Assembly: GCF_025643595.1 (NCBI RefSeq)
Contig: NZ_CP102826.1
Span: 868,001-932,000, forward strand
Direction of reading: 5' to 3'
DNA: 64,000 bases
From: Saccharopolyspora rosea
GTDB lineage: Bacteria > Actinomycetota > Actinomycetes > Mycobacteriales > Pseudonocardiaceae
A program made the translations under genes and the position numbers. The notes under the pieces were generated by a model. That model did not search any database. It was not told the DNA's origin and saw only the letters and a program-made list of their open reading frames with translations. Below, in pieces: positions 26,467-33,943 of this stretch; position 1 is the first letter of the stretch, and each line of letters starts with the position of its first letter.

Positions 26467-27096
26467 GTGCCGGGTGCCGAGGAGTTCGTGCCGCCGCGCG
26501 CTCGGCTGCCGGGGCTGCGGGAGGCGGTCCAGTCCTGCCGCGGCTGCGACCTCTACCGGGACGCCACGCAGGCCGTGTTCGGCGCGGGCCGCGAGTCGGC
26601 CCGGATGGTCATCGTCGGCGAGCAGCCCGGTGACCAGGAGGACCGGCAGGGCGCACCGTTCGTCGGCCCGGCCGGGCGGATGCTCGACCGGGCCCTGGTC
26701 GAGGTCGGCATCGACCGCGACGACGTCTACGTGACCAACACCACCAAGCACTTCAAGTTCGACCGCGAGCGCGGCAAGCGCCGCATCCACCGCAAGCCGT
26801 CCCGGGCCGAGGTCGCGGCCTGCCGCCCGTGGTTGGACGCCGAGCTGCGCGTGGTCGCCCCGGAACTGGTGCTCTGCCTCGGCGCGACCGCGGCCCAGGC
26901 GCTGCTCGGCCCGTCGTTCCGCATCACCAAGCAGCGCGGCCAGGTCGTCGACCTGCCCGACCACGACGCCTGCGCGGTCGCGACCATCCACCCGTCGGCG
27001 ATCCTGCGCGCCGAGGACCGCGAGTCGATGTACCGGGGCTTCGTCGCCGACCTGCGGGTGGCGGCGGAGACGCTGGCCTCACTCCAGTCCGGGTAG
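26467..27096 (+). CDS. udgX: UdgX-type uracil-DNA glycosylase/binding protein
   Basis: 209 aa, GTG start. The iron-sulfur cysteines are in SCRGCDLYRDATQAVFG at the N-terminus and further Cys sites downstream. Motif A is GEQPGDQEDRQG, and the lineage-specific loop KRRIH occurs in RGKRRIHRKPSR. The distal motif is ATIHPSAILR. In UdgX the His of KRRIH forms a covalent bond to the uracil-derived abasic site, giving a stable protein-DNA adduct; that is known for the family. Starts 6 bases after ndh and overlaps the convergent CoA-ligase gene by 18 bases. Confidence 0.87.
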   Translation: MPGAEEFVPPRARLPGLREAVQSCRGCDLYRDATQAVFGAGRESARMVIVGEQPGDQEDRQGAPFVGPAGRMLDRALVEVGIDRDDVYVTNTTKHFKFDRERGKRRIHRKPSRAEVAACRPWLDAELRVVAPELVLCLGATAAQALLGPSFRITKQRGQVVDLPDHDACAVATIHPSAILRAEDRESMYRGFVADLRVAAETLASLQSG

Positions 27097-28419
27097 CGGC
27101 ACCACGCCGTGCTCCCAGCGCACCAGCCGCTGCGCCTTCCCGGTCGGGGAGCGGGGGATGTTGTCCGGCGGCACCGCGCGCACGATGCACTGGATGCCGA
27201 GCCGGGCCTGCAACGCCGTGGCCAGGTCGTTCTCCAGCCGCACCGGGTCCTCGTGGGCGTCGCGCGGCTCCACGCCGACGCGCAGCTCCGGGCGCGACCG
27301 GTCCCGCCGGTCCTCCACGACCAGGTAGTGCGGTGCGACCCGGGGGTCGGCGAGCACCACCGCCTCGATCTCCGACGGGAACACGTTCGTCCCCCGGATG
27401 ACCAGCATGTCGTCGGTGCGCCCGAGCACCCGGCTCATCCGCCGCAGGGTGCGCGCCGAGCCGGTGCCCGGCGGGTGCAGCGCCGCGACGTCGCCGGTCC
27501 GGTAGCGCAGCAGCGGCACCCCGGTCTTGGTCAGCGTGGTGAACACGAGCTCGCCGGGCTCGCCGTCGCGCAGCACCTCCCCGTCCGGCCCCACCACCTC
27601 GGGGTAGAAGTGGTCCTCGGCGACGTTGAGCAGGCCGTCCGAGTCCAGCGACTCGCACGCCACCCCGGGGCCGATCACCTCGCTGAGCCCGTAGATGTTC
27701 AGCGCCCGCAGCCCGAGCAGCCGCTCGATCTCCTCGCGCATCTGCCCGGTCCACGGCTCGGCCCCGAACAGGCCCACCCGCAACGACAACTGCTCGGCCG
27801 TGATCCCCGCCGCGCCGAACGCCTCGCCGAGGTAGATCGCGTACGACGGGGTGCAGCACAGCACGTCCGGCCGCAGGTCCAGCATCAACCGCAACTGCCG
27901 GTCGGTGGCCCCGCTGGACGCGGGCAGCACGGTCGCCCCCAGCCGCGTCCCCCCGTGGTGCACGCCCATCCCACCGGTGAACAGCCCGTACCCGTACGCG
28001 CAGTGCACGAGGCTGCGCCGCGTCACACCCGCCCCGCCCAGCGCACGAGCCATCACCTCGGCCCACACGTCCAGGTCCCGCGCGGTGTAGGGCACCAGCG
28101 TCGGCCGCCCCTTCGTCCCGGACGACCCGTGCACGCACACCACGTCCTCGACCGGAGCGGCCCGCAGCCCGAAGGGGTAGCTGTCCCAGAAGTCCTGCTT
28201 GGTGACGAACGGCAACCGGGGCAGATCGTCGAGCCCCACGTCGTCACCCCGCTCGACCCCCACCTCCCGCAACCGCTCCGCCTGCACCCCGCCGGCCCCC
28301 AGCAACCGGTCGACGAGCTGCCGCAACCGCCATTCCTGCAGCTCACGGCGTCTCTCAGGATCAGCCCCCTCGGCCTCGGGAGCCACCAACGGCCGCCTCG
28401 CGCCCTGTCCTCTCGCCAC
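27079..28419 (-). CDS. Phenylacetate--CoA ligase-like AMP-forming enzyme
   Basis: 446 aa. The phosphate-binding loop is VHGSSGTKGRPTLVPYT (P-loop of adenylate-forming enzymes), followed by NIYGLSEVIGPGVACES and LRYRTGDVAALHPPGTGSARTLRRMSRVLGRTDDMLVIRG, all matching PaaK-type ligases. These activate aromatic acids as CoA thioesters via an acyl-adenylate. No other phenylacetate catabolism gene is near, so the substrate is open. Its 3' end overlaps udgX tail to tail. Confidence 0.85.
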   Translation of the reverse strand: MARGQGARRPLVAPEAEGADPERRRELQEWRLRQLVDRLLGAGGVQAERLREVGVERGDDVGLDDLPRLPFVTKQDFWDSYPFGLRAAPVEDVVCVHGSSGTKGRPTLVPYTARDLDVWAEVMARALGGAGVTRRSLVHCAYGYGLFTGGMGVHHGGTRLGATVLPASSGATDRQLRLMLDLRPDVLCCTPSYAIYLGEAFGAAGITAEQLSLRVGLFGAEPWTGQMREEIERLLGLRALNIYGLSEVIGPGVACESLDSDGLLNVAEDHFYPEVVGPDGEVLRDGEPGELVFTTLTKTGVPLLRYRTGDVAALHPPGTGSARTLRRMSRVLGRTDDMLVIRGTNVFPSEIEAVVLADPRVAPHYLVVEDRRDRSRPELRVGVEPRDAHEDPVRLENDLATALQARLGIQCIVRAVPPDNIPRSPTGKAQRLVRWEHGVVPLPGLE

Positions 28420-28569
28420 GACCCCGGGTGTAGCACCCCCGCCGCACCCGTGGGTAGATCCAAGAGGGGTACCCCCCTGCGAACCCCCTCCGAGGGCTGT
28501 TGTAGTGTGTACTCACACGAGATGAACGGGACCTCGAAAGGGAGACCGGGACTCGGAACAGAAGAACAA

Positions 28570-28645
28570 GGGGCTGTGGCGCAGCTGGTAGCGCACTTGA
28601 CTGGCAGTCAAGGGGTCACGGGTTCGAATCCCGTCAGCTCCACCA
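28570..28645 (+). tRNA. tRNA-Ala(GGC)
   Basis: 76-nt cloverleaf with CCA encoded. The acceptor stem GGGGCTG pairs with CAGCTCC (one G:T pair). The anticodon loop CTGGCAG reads GCC codons. T-arm ACGGG-TTCGAAT-CCCGT. Its 3' 45 bases are the integration site of element 1 and are repeated at 35256-35300. Confidence 0.95.
28601..28645 (+). repeat. attL: 3' half of tRNA-Ala
   Basis: The 45 bases from the anticodon loop (CTGGCAGTCAAGGGG...) to CCA are identical to 35256-35300; sequences on both sides differ. This is the crossover repeat of an integrative element, which rebuilt an intact tRNA on entry. Confidence 0.92.
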
Positions 28646-28648
28646 GCG

Positions 28649-28685
28649 AAAAGGCCCTCCACCGGAATTCGGTGGAGGGCCTTTT
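28649..28685 (+). terminator. Terminator after tRNA-Ala
   Basis: AAAAGGCCCTCCACC pairs with GGTGGAGGGCCTTTT around a GGAATTC-type loop. It could stop both the tRNA transcript and the opposing integrase transcript. Confidence 0.8.
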
Positions 28686-28709
28686 GACGACAGTTTTGAC
28701 GACAACGGC
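28686..28709. repeat. Arm-type direct repeats near attL
   Basis: Two direct copies of TTGACGACA-type 8-9-mers. The 24 bases starting GACGACAGTTTTGACG are identical to 35151-35174 near attR. Repeats on both sides of the core are expected for tyrosine-integrase arm sites. Confidence 0.6.
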
Positions 28710-28712
28710 CAT

Positions 28713-29001
28713 TCACGGATCGCTCTCGTCGTCGACCGCGAAGAGACCGCCGAGCTGATCGACCGCCGACCGCTGCACGGTCTCGATCACGTCGACGTAG
28801 GTGCCCGTGGTAACCGTGATCGAGCTGTGGCCCAGGATGCGTTGAATGGTCGCAGCCTCGACCCCCTGGGCGAACAGCAGCGTGGCGCAGGAGTGCCGGA
28901 GGTCGTGCACCCGGATCTTCCTGAGTCCGGCTCGCTCGCAGAGCTTGGCGAACATGCGGTGCTGCGCCAAGGGCAAATGCTGTGAATCCACACCGTCGGC
29001 G
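28713..29001 (-). pseudogene. int: Tyrosine integrase, C-terminal catalytic fragment
   Basis: The minus-strand frame ends at 28713 and reads ...LCERAGLRKIRVHDLRHSCATLLFAQGVEAATIQRILGHSSITVTTGTYVDV, interrupted here only for brevity by position: the catalytic Arg-His pair is in HDLRHS, the distal His in ILGHSS and the nucleophile Tyr in TGTYVDV. Upstream of about 29001 integrase similarity stops, because the next integrase segment lies on the opposite strand. The open frame continues to 29720, but that part is antisense to other genes. The gene cannot make a full integrase. Confidence 0.8.
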
Positions 29002-29154
29002 AGCACCGTCCGGTACCTGCTGCGGCTGCTGCGCGCCGCGCTGCAGGACGCGGTCGATGAAGATCTGATCTCCCGGAACGTGGCCAAGCTCGTCAAGCTC
29101 CGGCTTGACGGTGATCGATAGGTCGAGCCGTTCAGCACCAGCGAAGCGCGGAGG
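29002..29154 (+). pseudogene. int: Tyrosine integrase, core-binding fragment in inverted orientation
   Basis: On the + strand, STVRYLLRLLRAALQDAVDE then DLISRNVAKLVKL is the end of a SAM-like core-binding domain. It is followed by an in-frame TAG at 29119-29121 and then VEPFSTSEARR, the usual linker leading to the catalytic domain. After that the sequence joins a GntR-type frame. So the fragment is cut by a stop and a deletion, and is inverted relative to the catalytic fragment at 28713. Confidence 0.7.
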
Positions 29155-29175
29155 TCACTTCGGCGGCACAAGATC

Positions 29176-29499
29176 GTGTCGGGTGAGCTCGAACCGGGTG
29201 ACCAGCTGCCGTCGATCTCCGCCCTCACCGAGGAGTACGGCATCTCGCCCATGACCGCCCGAGCCGCGATCAAAGAACTGAGCAACGCCGGACTCGTCGT
29301 CGTCCGCCAAGGCCAAGGCGTGTTCGTGCTCGAAGGAGCCGCCGCCAAGACGGAGCTGACCATCGGCGACCTGTCCGAGTTGTTCCAGCAGCTCAGTGCA
29401 GCTGTCGAGCAGCTCACCGAGCGAGTCACCGCGATCGAGGCGAATCTTTCCGACCAGCAGTCGGAATACGAGTCTCCAGCGCGGAAACGCGATCGTTGA
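29176..29499 (+). CDS. GntR family regulator, N-terminally truncated
   Basis: 107 aa from GTG 29176. It begins MSGELEPGDQLPSISALTEE and contains the winged-helix segment YGISPMTARAAIKELSNAGL, VVVRQGQGVFV, then a short coiled coil (LSELFQQLSAAVEQLTERVTAIEANL). The usual first helix of GntR proteins is missing: only LRRHKI remains in frame upstream, fused to integrase residues. AICEs often carry such a short GntR protein controlling transfer genes. Whether this one still binds DNA is doubtful. Confidence 0.65.
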   Translation: MSGELEPGDQLPSISALTEEYGISPMTARAAIKELSNAGLVVVRQGQGVFVLEGAAAKTELTIGDLSELFQQLSAAVEQLTERVTAIEANLSDQQSEYESPARKRDR

Positions 29500-29677
29500 G
29501 TTCGGCCACCTGGTCCACGATCTTCAGCGCAAGTCTGCGCAGGTCTGCCAAGTCTGCGTTCTGCTTCTTCCCCATGTGATGATCCCGTCCGTGGATGGCT
29601 GGCGGGACGGGCCGGGGGAATACCGCCCCGCCAACCGACGGTCAGCCCGCGAAGTCGGGGTAGGGCTGACCGAGCCT

Positions 29678-29761
29678 CTACAGGTAGACGCGCACCCGCC
29701 GACGCCGCATCCGACGCCATTCGCGGTTCTTGCGCCAGCGGTGCAGGAGTTTCGCGAACAT
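29678..29761 (-). CDS. Very small basic protein (27 aa), possible
   Basis: ATG 29761 follows the stop of the upstream gene within 1-2 bases. The product MFAKLLHRWRKNREWRRMRR... is strongly basic. Short Arg-rich peptides occur at this place in actinomycete elements, but coding evidence rests on the tight spacing alone. The interval 29500-29677 holds no other gene I can support. Confidence 0.35.
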   Translation of the reverse strand: MFAKLLHRWRKNREWRRMRRRRVRVYL

Positions 29762-29762
29762 C

Positions 29763-30023
29763 TCAGTGTCCGCCTTCCGCTTCGCCGATCTCGGCCACCG
29801 CACCGGCCACGGCCTCGTTGAGCCGCAGCAGGTGCCGCAGACCCATCGTGTAGACGATCGGAGTCCGCGCACCGATCAGCAGATCAGCGGTGCCGAACTC
29901 CGGCCACACCCGCGTCTCGATGTCCGTGCGGTCGACGATCAACCTCCGCTTCGGCCGTCCCACCGGCATCACAACACCGGTCAGGCACTCACTCGGCCAA
30001 GGGCGCCCCAGCGGGTCAGGCAT
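29763..30023 (-). CDS. Hypothetical protein (86 aa) in element 1
   Basis: ATG 30023 overlaps the upstream stop (TGATG). The sequence MPDPLGRPWPSECLTGVVMP, then KRRLIVDRTDIETRVWPEFGTADLLIGARTPIVYTM, shows no domain I recognise. Second gene of a three-gene minus-strand operon of small element proteins (30510 to 29678). Confidence 0.6.
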   Translation of the reverse strand: MPDPLGRPWPSECLTGVVMPVGRPKRRLIVDRTDIETRVWPEFGTADLLIGARTPIVYTMGLRHLLRLNEAVAGAVAEIGEAEGGH

Positions 30024-30307
30024 CACACATCACCTTCATTCGAGCGAACGCCGTGCGTACCAATGGCCTGCTCGTTGAGGAGTCCGCAGTAGCGCCGAGC
30101 TTCGTGCGTGAACTGCTGACTGGAGGTGATCAGCTCGGAGGCGAAGCGAACGGCGTGCGTCGGGGCTTCCAGGTCGACCGTGAACATCACGCTCGCGGTC
30201 GGGTCGTGAATGGCGAGCATCGGCGCGCCAGTGGTGTGGACGAGACATTGGGCGCGCGTCTTCTCGTCCGGCTGCACAGTGACGTAGATCGGCATCGTCA
30301 GCGTCAC
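30023..30307 (-). CDS. Hypothetical protein (94 aa) in element 1
   Basis: GTG 30307 overlaps the previous stop by 4 bases (GTGA). The product (PIYVTVQPDEKTRAQCLVHT... LEAPTHAVRFASELITSSQQF) is soluble, mixed alpha/beta. No recognised family. Translational coupling on both sides supports it as a real gene. Confidence 0.65.
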   Translation of the reverse strand: MTLTMPIYVTVQPDEKTRAQCLVHTTGAPMLAIHDPTASVMFTVDLEAPTHAVRFASELITSSQQFTHEARRYCGLLNEQAIGTHGVRSNEGDV

Positions 30308-30510
30308 GCCCTTTCCTCGGTCTCGTGGGTGTCCAACTCCTGTTGCCCTTCCGTCAGTGCGTGCTTGAGGGTTTCGAGTGCTGGGCGGTCGATGAGCAAC
30401 GCGATCGGGAACGCCTTCCCGATCCGGACCTCGACACGGTCGGCGAACTTCAGAGCGCGCAGGCGAATCGGCATGTCCGCCGTGAGATGCACCTGCACCA
30501 TGTCCGGCAT
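30304..30510 (-). CDS. Hypothetical protein (68 aa) in element 1
   Basis: First gene of the small minus-strand operon. ATG 30510 gives MPDMVQVHLTADMPIRLRAL, then KFADRVEVRIGKAFPIALLIDRP. No recognised domain. It is divergent from the XRE-DUF5919 gene at 30733; the intervening 220 bases contain repeated GACGTCC sites. Confidence 0.6.
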   Translation of the reverse strand: MPDMVQVHLTADMPIRLRALKFADRVEVRIGKAFPIALLIDRPALETLKHALTEGQQELDTHETEERA

Positions 30511-30674
30511 CGCTCAGCCCCTTGCCGGGGCGACCGAGCTGTCCAGACGAGCAGCGAGCGAGGGTTCGTCGATCACCGTGGTACCTCCTTGCACAGGGCG
30601 CCGGGCTTTCCCGGCGGCTACCACGACTTTCGGCGAAGTCAGCGGACGTGATCACCACACTGCGCGACTTCTCC

Positions 30675-30702
30675 GGACGTCCTTGCTAGGTTTAAGACGT
30701 CC
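30675..30702. promoter_or_regulatory. GACGTCC direct repeats (candidate operator)
   Basis: GGACGTCC (30675-30682, itself palindromic) and GACGTCC (30696-30702) recur with 21-base spacing, about 30 bases before the XRE gene start. They are likely binding sites for the element's own regulator. Confidence 0.45.
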
Positions 30703-30732
30703 CTAGAGGTCCCCTGAGTGTCAGGTGAGCCG

Positions 30733-31482
30733 ATGGCGAACGAACGACTCCGTGACGCCCTGCTTCGCAAGGGCCTCACCAACGAGCACGTAGCCAAGTC
30801 GATGGGCGTCGATCCCAAGACTGTCGAACGGTGGATCACGAAGGGCCGCACGCCATATCCGAGGCACCGGCGGACGATCGCCGCGATGCTCCGTGAGAGC
30901 GAGTCGTACTTGTGGCCGGACTCGGTGTCGGACGAGCGCCGGGCGGAGGTCGCCGAATCCGAGCTCATCCAGATGTACCCGCACCGCAACTCGATCCCGG
31001 TGGACGTCTGGGACCGGCTGATCCGGGACTCCGCGGACACCGTGGAAATCCTCGTGCACGCCGCGTTGTTCTTGGTGGAGCGTCCGACATTCATCAAGGA
31101 CCTGAGGCGCAAAGCCGAGAACGGTGCCCGGATCCGGCTGCTGTTCGGCGATCCCCACAGCGACGAGATCGAGCTTCGCAGCGCTGAGGAACAGCTCGGC
31201 GCCGGCACTCTCGGCGGGCGCATCCGCAACGCGTTGGCGTTCTACCGTCCGGTCAAGGACGTGGACGGTATCGAGATGCGGCTGCACCGAACCACGCTAT
31301 ACAACTCCATCTTCCGGTTCGACGACGAGATGATCGTCAACACGCACATCTACGGCTTTCAAGGCGCCTACGCCCCGGCACTGCACCTCCGGCAGCTCTC
31401 AGCGGGCGGGCTGTTCGAGATCTACTCCGAAAGCTTCGAATCGGTGTGGGCCCAGTCCACACCGGCCAATGTCTGGGAGTGA
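30733..31482 (+). CDS. XRE-type HTH protein with C-terminal DUF5919 (PLD-like) domain
   Basis: 249 aa from ATG 30733; an in-frame GTG lies at 30718. Residues about 1-55 form an HTH (LRDALLRKGLTNEHVAKSMG, VDPKTVERWITKG). The C-terminal part (VEILVHAALFLVERPTFIKD ... ARIRLLFGDPHSDEIE ... IFRFDDEMIVNTHIYGFQG) matches DUF5919, a phospholipase-D-like fold found on actinobacterial regulators. Adjacent to the Nudix gene (3 bases apart), as in pSAM2-like elements where a regulator and a Nudix protein control transfer and immunity. Confidence 0.8.
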   Translation: MANERLRDALLRKGLTNEHVAKSMGVDPKTVERWITKGRTPYPRHRRTIAAMLRESESYLWPDSVSDERRAEVAESELIQMYPHRNSIPVDVWDRLIRDSADTVEILVHAALFLVERPTFIKDLRRKAENGARIRLLFGDPHSDEIELRSAEEQLGAGTLGGRIRNALAFYRPVKDVDGIEMRLHRTTLYNSIFRFDDEMIVNTHIYGFQGAYAPALHLRQLSAGGLFEIYSESFESVWAQSTPANVWE

Positions 31483-31485
31483 CAC

Positions 31486-31956
31486 GTGGCTCGCGTCGAC
31501 TACCTCAACGACCCGAACGCCCCGAAGGCGAACAGCATCGCCATCGCCGTGAGCGCGTTCATCCAGGACGATCAACGCGAGATCCTCATGATCCGCCGGA
31601 CGGACAACGACTACTACTCGATCCCCGGTGGCCAACTCGAACTCGGCGAGACGCTGGCCCAGGCGGCCGTGCGGGAGGTCCGCGAAGAGACCGGCATCGA
31701 CGCCGAGGTCACCGGCGTCGTCGGGCTGTACTCGAACCCGAACCACGTCATCGCCTACGACGACGGCGAGGTCCGCCAGGAGTTCTCCATCTGCTTCCGA
31801 GCGAAAGCGCTGGGTGGGCAGCTGCGGACCAGCAGCGAATCCAAGGAAGTGCACTGGGTGGCGCCTGGAGACCTCGACGCCCTCAACATCCACCCGTCCA
31901 TCCGGTTGCGCCTCCAACACGCACTGTCGGAGCGCACGGAGCCCTTCTACACCTGA
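31486..31956 (+). CDS. Nudix hydrolase, possible Pif-like element immunity factor
   Basis: 156 aa, GTG start. A complete Nudix box is present: GGQLELGETLAQAAVREV followed directly by REETGI, fitting G-x5-E-x7-R-E-U-x-E-E-x-G-U. It would hydrolyse a nucleoside diphosphate derivative. In the actinomycete element pSAM2, the Nudix protein Pif blocks redundant transfer into cells that already carry the element; the position here suggests a similar role, which is inference. Overlaps the convergent HD gene by 10 bases. Confidence 0.82.
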   Translation: MARVDYLNDPNAPKANSIAIAVSAFIQDDQREILMIRRTDNDYYSIPGGQLELGETLAQAAVREVREETGIDAEVTGVVGLYSNPNHVIAYDDGEVRQEFSICFRAKALGGQLRTSSESKEVHWVAPGDLDALNIHPSIRLRLQHALSERTEPFYT

Positions 31957-32525
31957 TCCAACGCACGCAGCCGCGCCTCCGTTCGCTGCACTGCGGCCTC
32001 TCGTTCAGGCATCGACTTGTCCAGGGCACGCGAGACCGGGTGATCGGGTCCGTACCGTGCTCGAACCTCCGCCATGCGATCCGGAAAGGCCACGACCTCC
32101 CCGTCAGGACCGACCGTCATGTCAGCCCACCAGAGCGCGTCGCGCACGGGGGTCTGCTCGTCCTCGAACTCCGCGATCTCCGCCGCGAGGCCCGCCAACT
32201 CGGCGTCAGTAGCAGCCGCGGAGTGGTGCGCCACCAGGCAGCACAGGCGCTCGTCCACATCTATCGACCGCAGGTACCGAGCCCCGTCGAGGGCATGAAC
32301 GCCTGTCGACACCAAGGGTGGTGCGTACCCGACGTCGTGAAGGAGCGCTGCCGCAACCAGGAGGTCAGCATCAGGACCGCACGCGCGGGAGGCACGTTCG
32401 GCCTGGTCCGCCACCGCCTGCACGTGTCGCCATCGCCGAGGCACGGCGTCAGCGAGATGGACGGCCGCCAGTTCCCGCGCCCAGGTCACCACGTCCACAA
32501 CGCCGACCTTAGAGGCATGGGTCAA
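31947..32525 (-). CDS. HD domain-containing phosphohydrolase
   Basis: 192 aa from TTG 32525, overlapping the flavoprotein stop (TTGA); a GTG nine codons in is an alternative. Metal ligands of the HD fold are visible: RRWRHVQAVA (H), AAALLHDVGYAP (HD), STGVHALDGARYL (H) and LVAHHSAAAT (H). Last gene of the coupled XRE-flavoprotein-HD operon. Substrate unknown; nucleotide or metabolite phosphates are typical. Confidence 0.82.
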   Translation of the reverse strand: MTHASKVGVVDVVTWARELAAVHLADAVPRRWRHVQAVADQAERASRACGPDADLLVAAALLHDVGYAPPLVSTGVHALDGARYLRSIDVDERLCCLVAHHSAAATDAELAGLAAEIAEFEDEQTPVRDALWWADMTVGPDGEVVAFPDRMAEVRARYGPDHPVSRALDKSMPEREAAVQRTEARLRALDQV

Positions 32526-33073
32526 GACACGACAGTGTCGACGACGTCGAGGATCTTCTCCCAGGGAAGATCCTTGCCCGGAGCGCTACGAGGTTCGTGC
32601 AGCGGCCAGTACTCGTCGCCCATCAGCAGGTGCACGCCGACGCTGCGCAGCGCCTCGATGTGGGAGTTCCACGCGGGCTGTCGCGCGTGAGCGGCGTTGA
32701 TGCGAGGGAAGACCACGACCGGCACGACCTGTCCGCCGATCGCTTCGCAGACGGTCGTGAGCGCCTGGTTGTCCGCCAGGCCGAGCGCAAGCTTCGCGAC
32801 CGTGTTGGACGATGCCGGGCAGACCAGGTAGCAGTCGATCGGCGGGTGCGGACTCGGTTCACTCGGAAGACGAGGCGCGACACGGCACGGCCGTCCGGTC
32901 ACCTCCTGGATCCGTTCGATCTCGCCGTTGGCTTCCATCCAGGTGCCAGCTGTCGGCGTGAGCGTCACCGCGACCTGCCAACCGCGCCTGATCGCCGGTT
33001 CGATCAACGACGGGCGGATCTTCTCCACCCCACCAGCGCCGGAACCGATCAGGCCCAGGGTGCGCGTGCTCAT
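32522..33073 (-). CDS. Flavoprotein (HFCD family)
   Basis: 183 aa from ATG 33073, overlapping the XRE stop (ATGA). The opening RTLGLIGSGAGGVEKIRPSL and the segment LVCPASSNTVAKLALGLADNQ match the flavoprotein domain of the HFCD family (EpiD/Dfp/MrsD type), in which PASxNT binds FMN. The family performs decarboxylation or flavin-dependent redox steps. Regularly found with an HD protein and an HTH gene on actinomycete elements; its role there is unknown. Confidence 0.82.
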   Translation of the reverse strand: MSTRTLGLIGSGAGGVEKIRPSLIEPAIRRGWQVAVTLTPTAGTWMEANGEIERIQEVTGRPCRVAPRLPSEPSPHPPIDCYLVCPASSNTVAKLALGLADNQALTTVCEAIGGQVVPVVVFPRINAAHARQPAWNSHIEALRSVGVHLLMGDEYWPLHEPRSAPGKDLPWEKILDVVDTVVS

Positions 33074-33785
33074 CGAACCGCCCTGCATCGCTCAGCCAAC
33101 CCCAGCAACGGCGACGACCTGCCGTTACTCACCGGCGAGCGACGATACATCGTCCGGACCACCTCACGGACCATCGAGGAGTGCCGGACCAGCTGTGGCG
33201 CCTTCTGCTCAGCGTCCAAGAGCAACTGGAGCGCGTCCTCGTCGCGCGCGAGCATGCTCAATGCGCGCGCGAGGTCAATGGCATGCGTGACCTGCCGCTC
33301 GACGGGAAGGTGCGTCGGCCGCACTGCCTGGCCGCGCTCCACGACGTTCGCGACGTCACCGAGGTCGAGAGCCGCCGACAACCGGTGGAGCTTGCCGTGT
33401 TGGCATTGGTTCCAGGCTTCCTCGGTGACACGAGCGACCGGCTCGGGGTCGACGTACTCAGGCTGAAGCCCACCGCCGAACAGCGTCCGCGAGAGCCGCT
33501 GCGGAGACATCAGCGCGTCACGCACGGCCGGAACGTCGTCGTTGTTCTCTTCATCCTCGAAGAGCACCGGCTCGCCGAGCGGATCATTCAGCGTGACCCG
33601 GAGTTGACGAGCCAGCTCCACGAGGACATCGATCCGGTTGACCTGCCGCTCACCGCGCTCAACCTTGCTGACCCAGTCCTCAGACTTCCCCTCAACCCAG
33701 CAAGGACGGCCTGAGACAACCCACGACGACGCCGGTAGAACGCCACGCGTTCCCCGATGCTCAGCTCCTCACCAGCGCCACGCAC
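33070..33785 (-). pseudogene. XRE family regulator with a frameshift in the HTH
   Basis: From GTG 33785 the frame reads IGERVAFYRRRRGLSQAVLAGL and then derails. Near 33690 the +1 frame continues GKSEDWVSKVERGERQVNRI, DVLVELARQLRVTLNDPLG and on to the stop at 33070, where TGA overlaps the flavoprotein ATG. One base has been gained or lost in a G-rich run. As read, no full regulator is made; a sequencing error or a corrected reading is possible. Confidence 0.75.
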
Positions 33786-33943
33786 GTGATCGAGGATAGC
33801 AGCGGCATAGTCTCATGACGCCCACGTCGAGTAGTAACTGGAATGATGGTGATCGATAGTGCACCTGAACGGCGGTACCGATACGCCTGTTTCAGAGCAA
33901 ATATTCCTGGTCGCTGCAATCAGTTGCGACATCAGGGGGATGA

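Noticed and set aside
24727..26991. 754-codon minus frame opposite ndh and udgX
   Set aside because: Shadow frame; the + strand genes have recognised motifs throughout.
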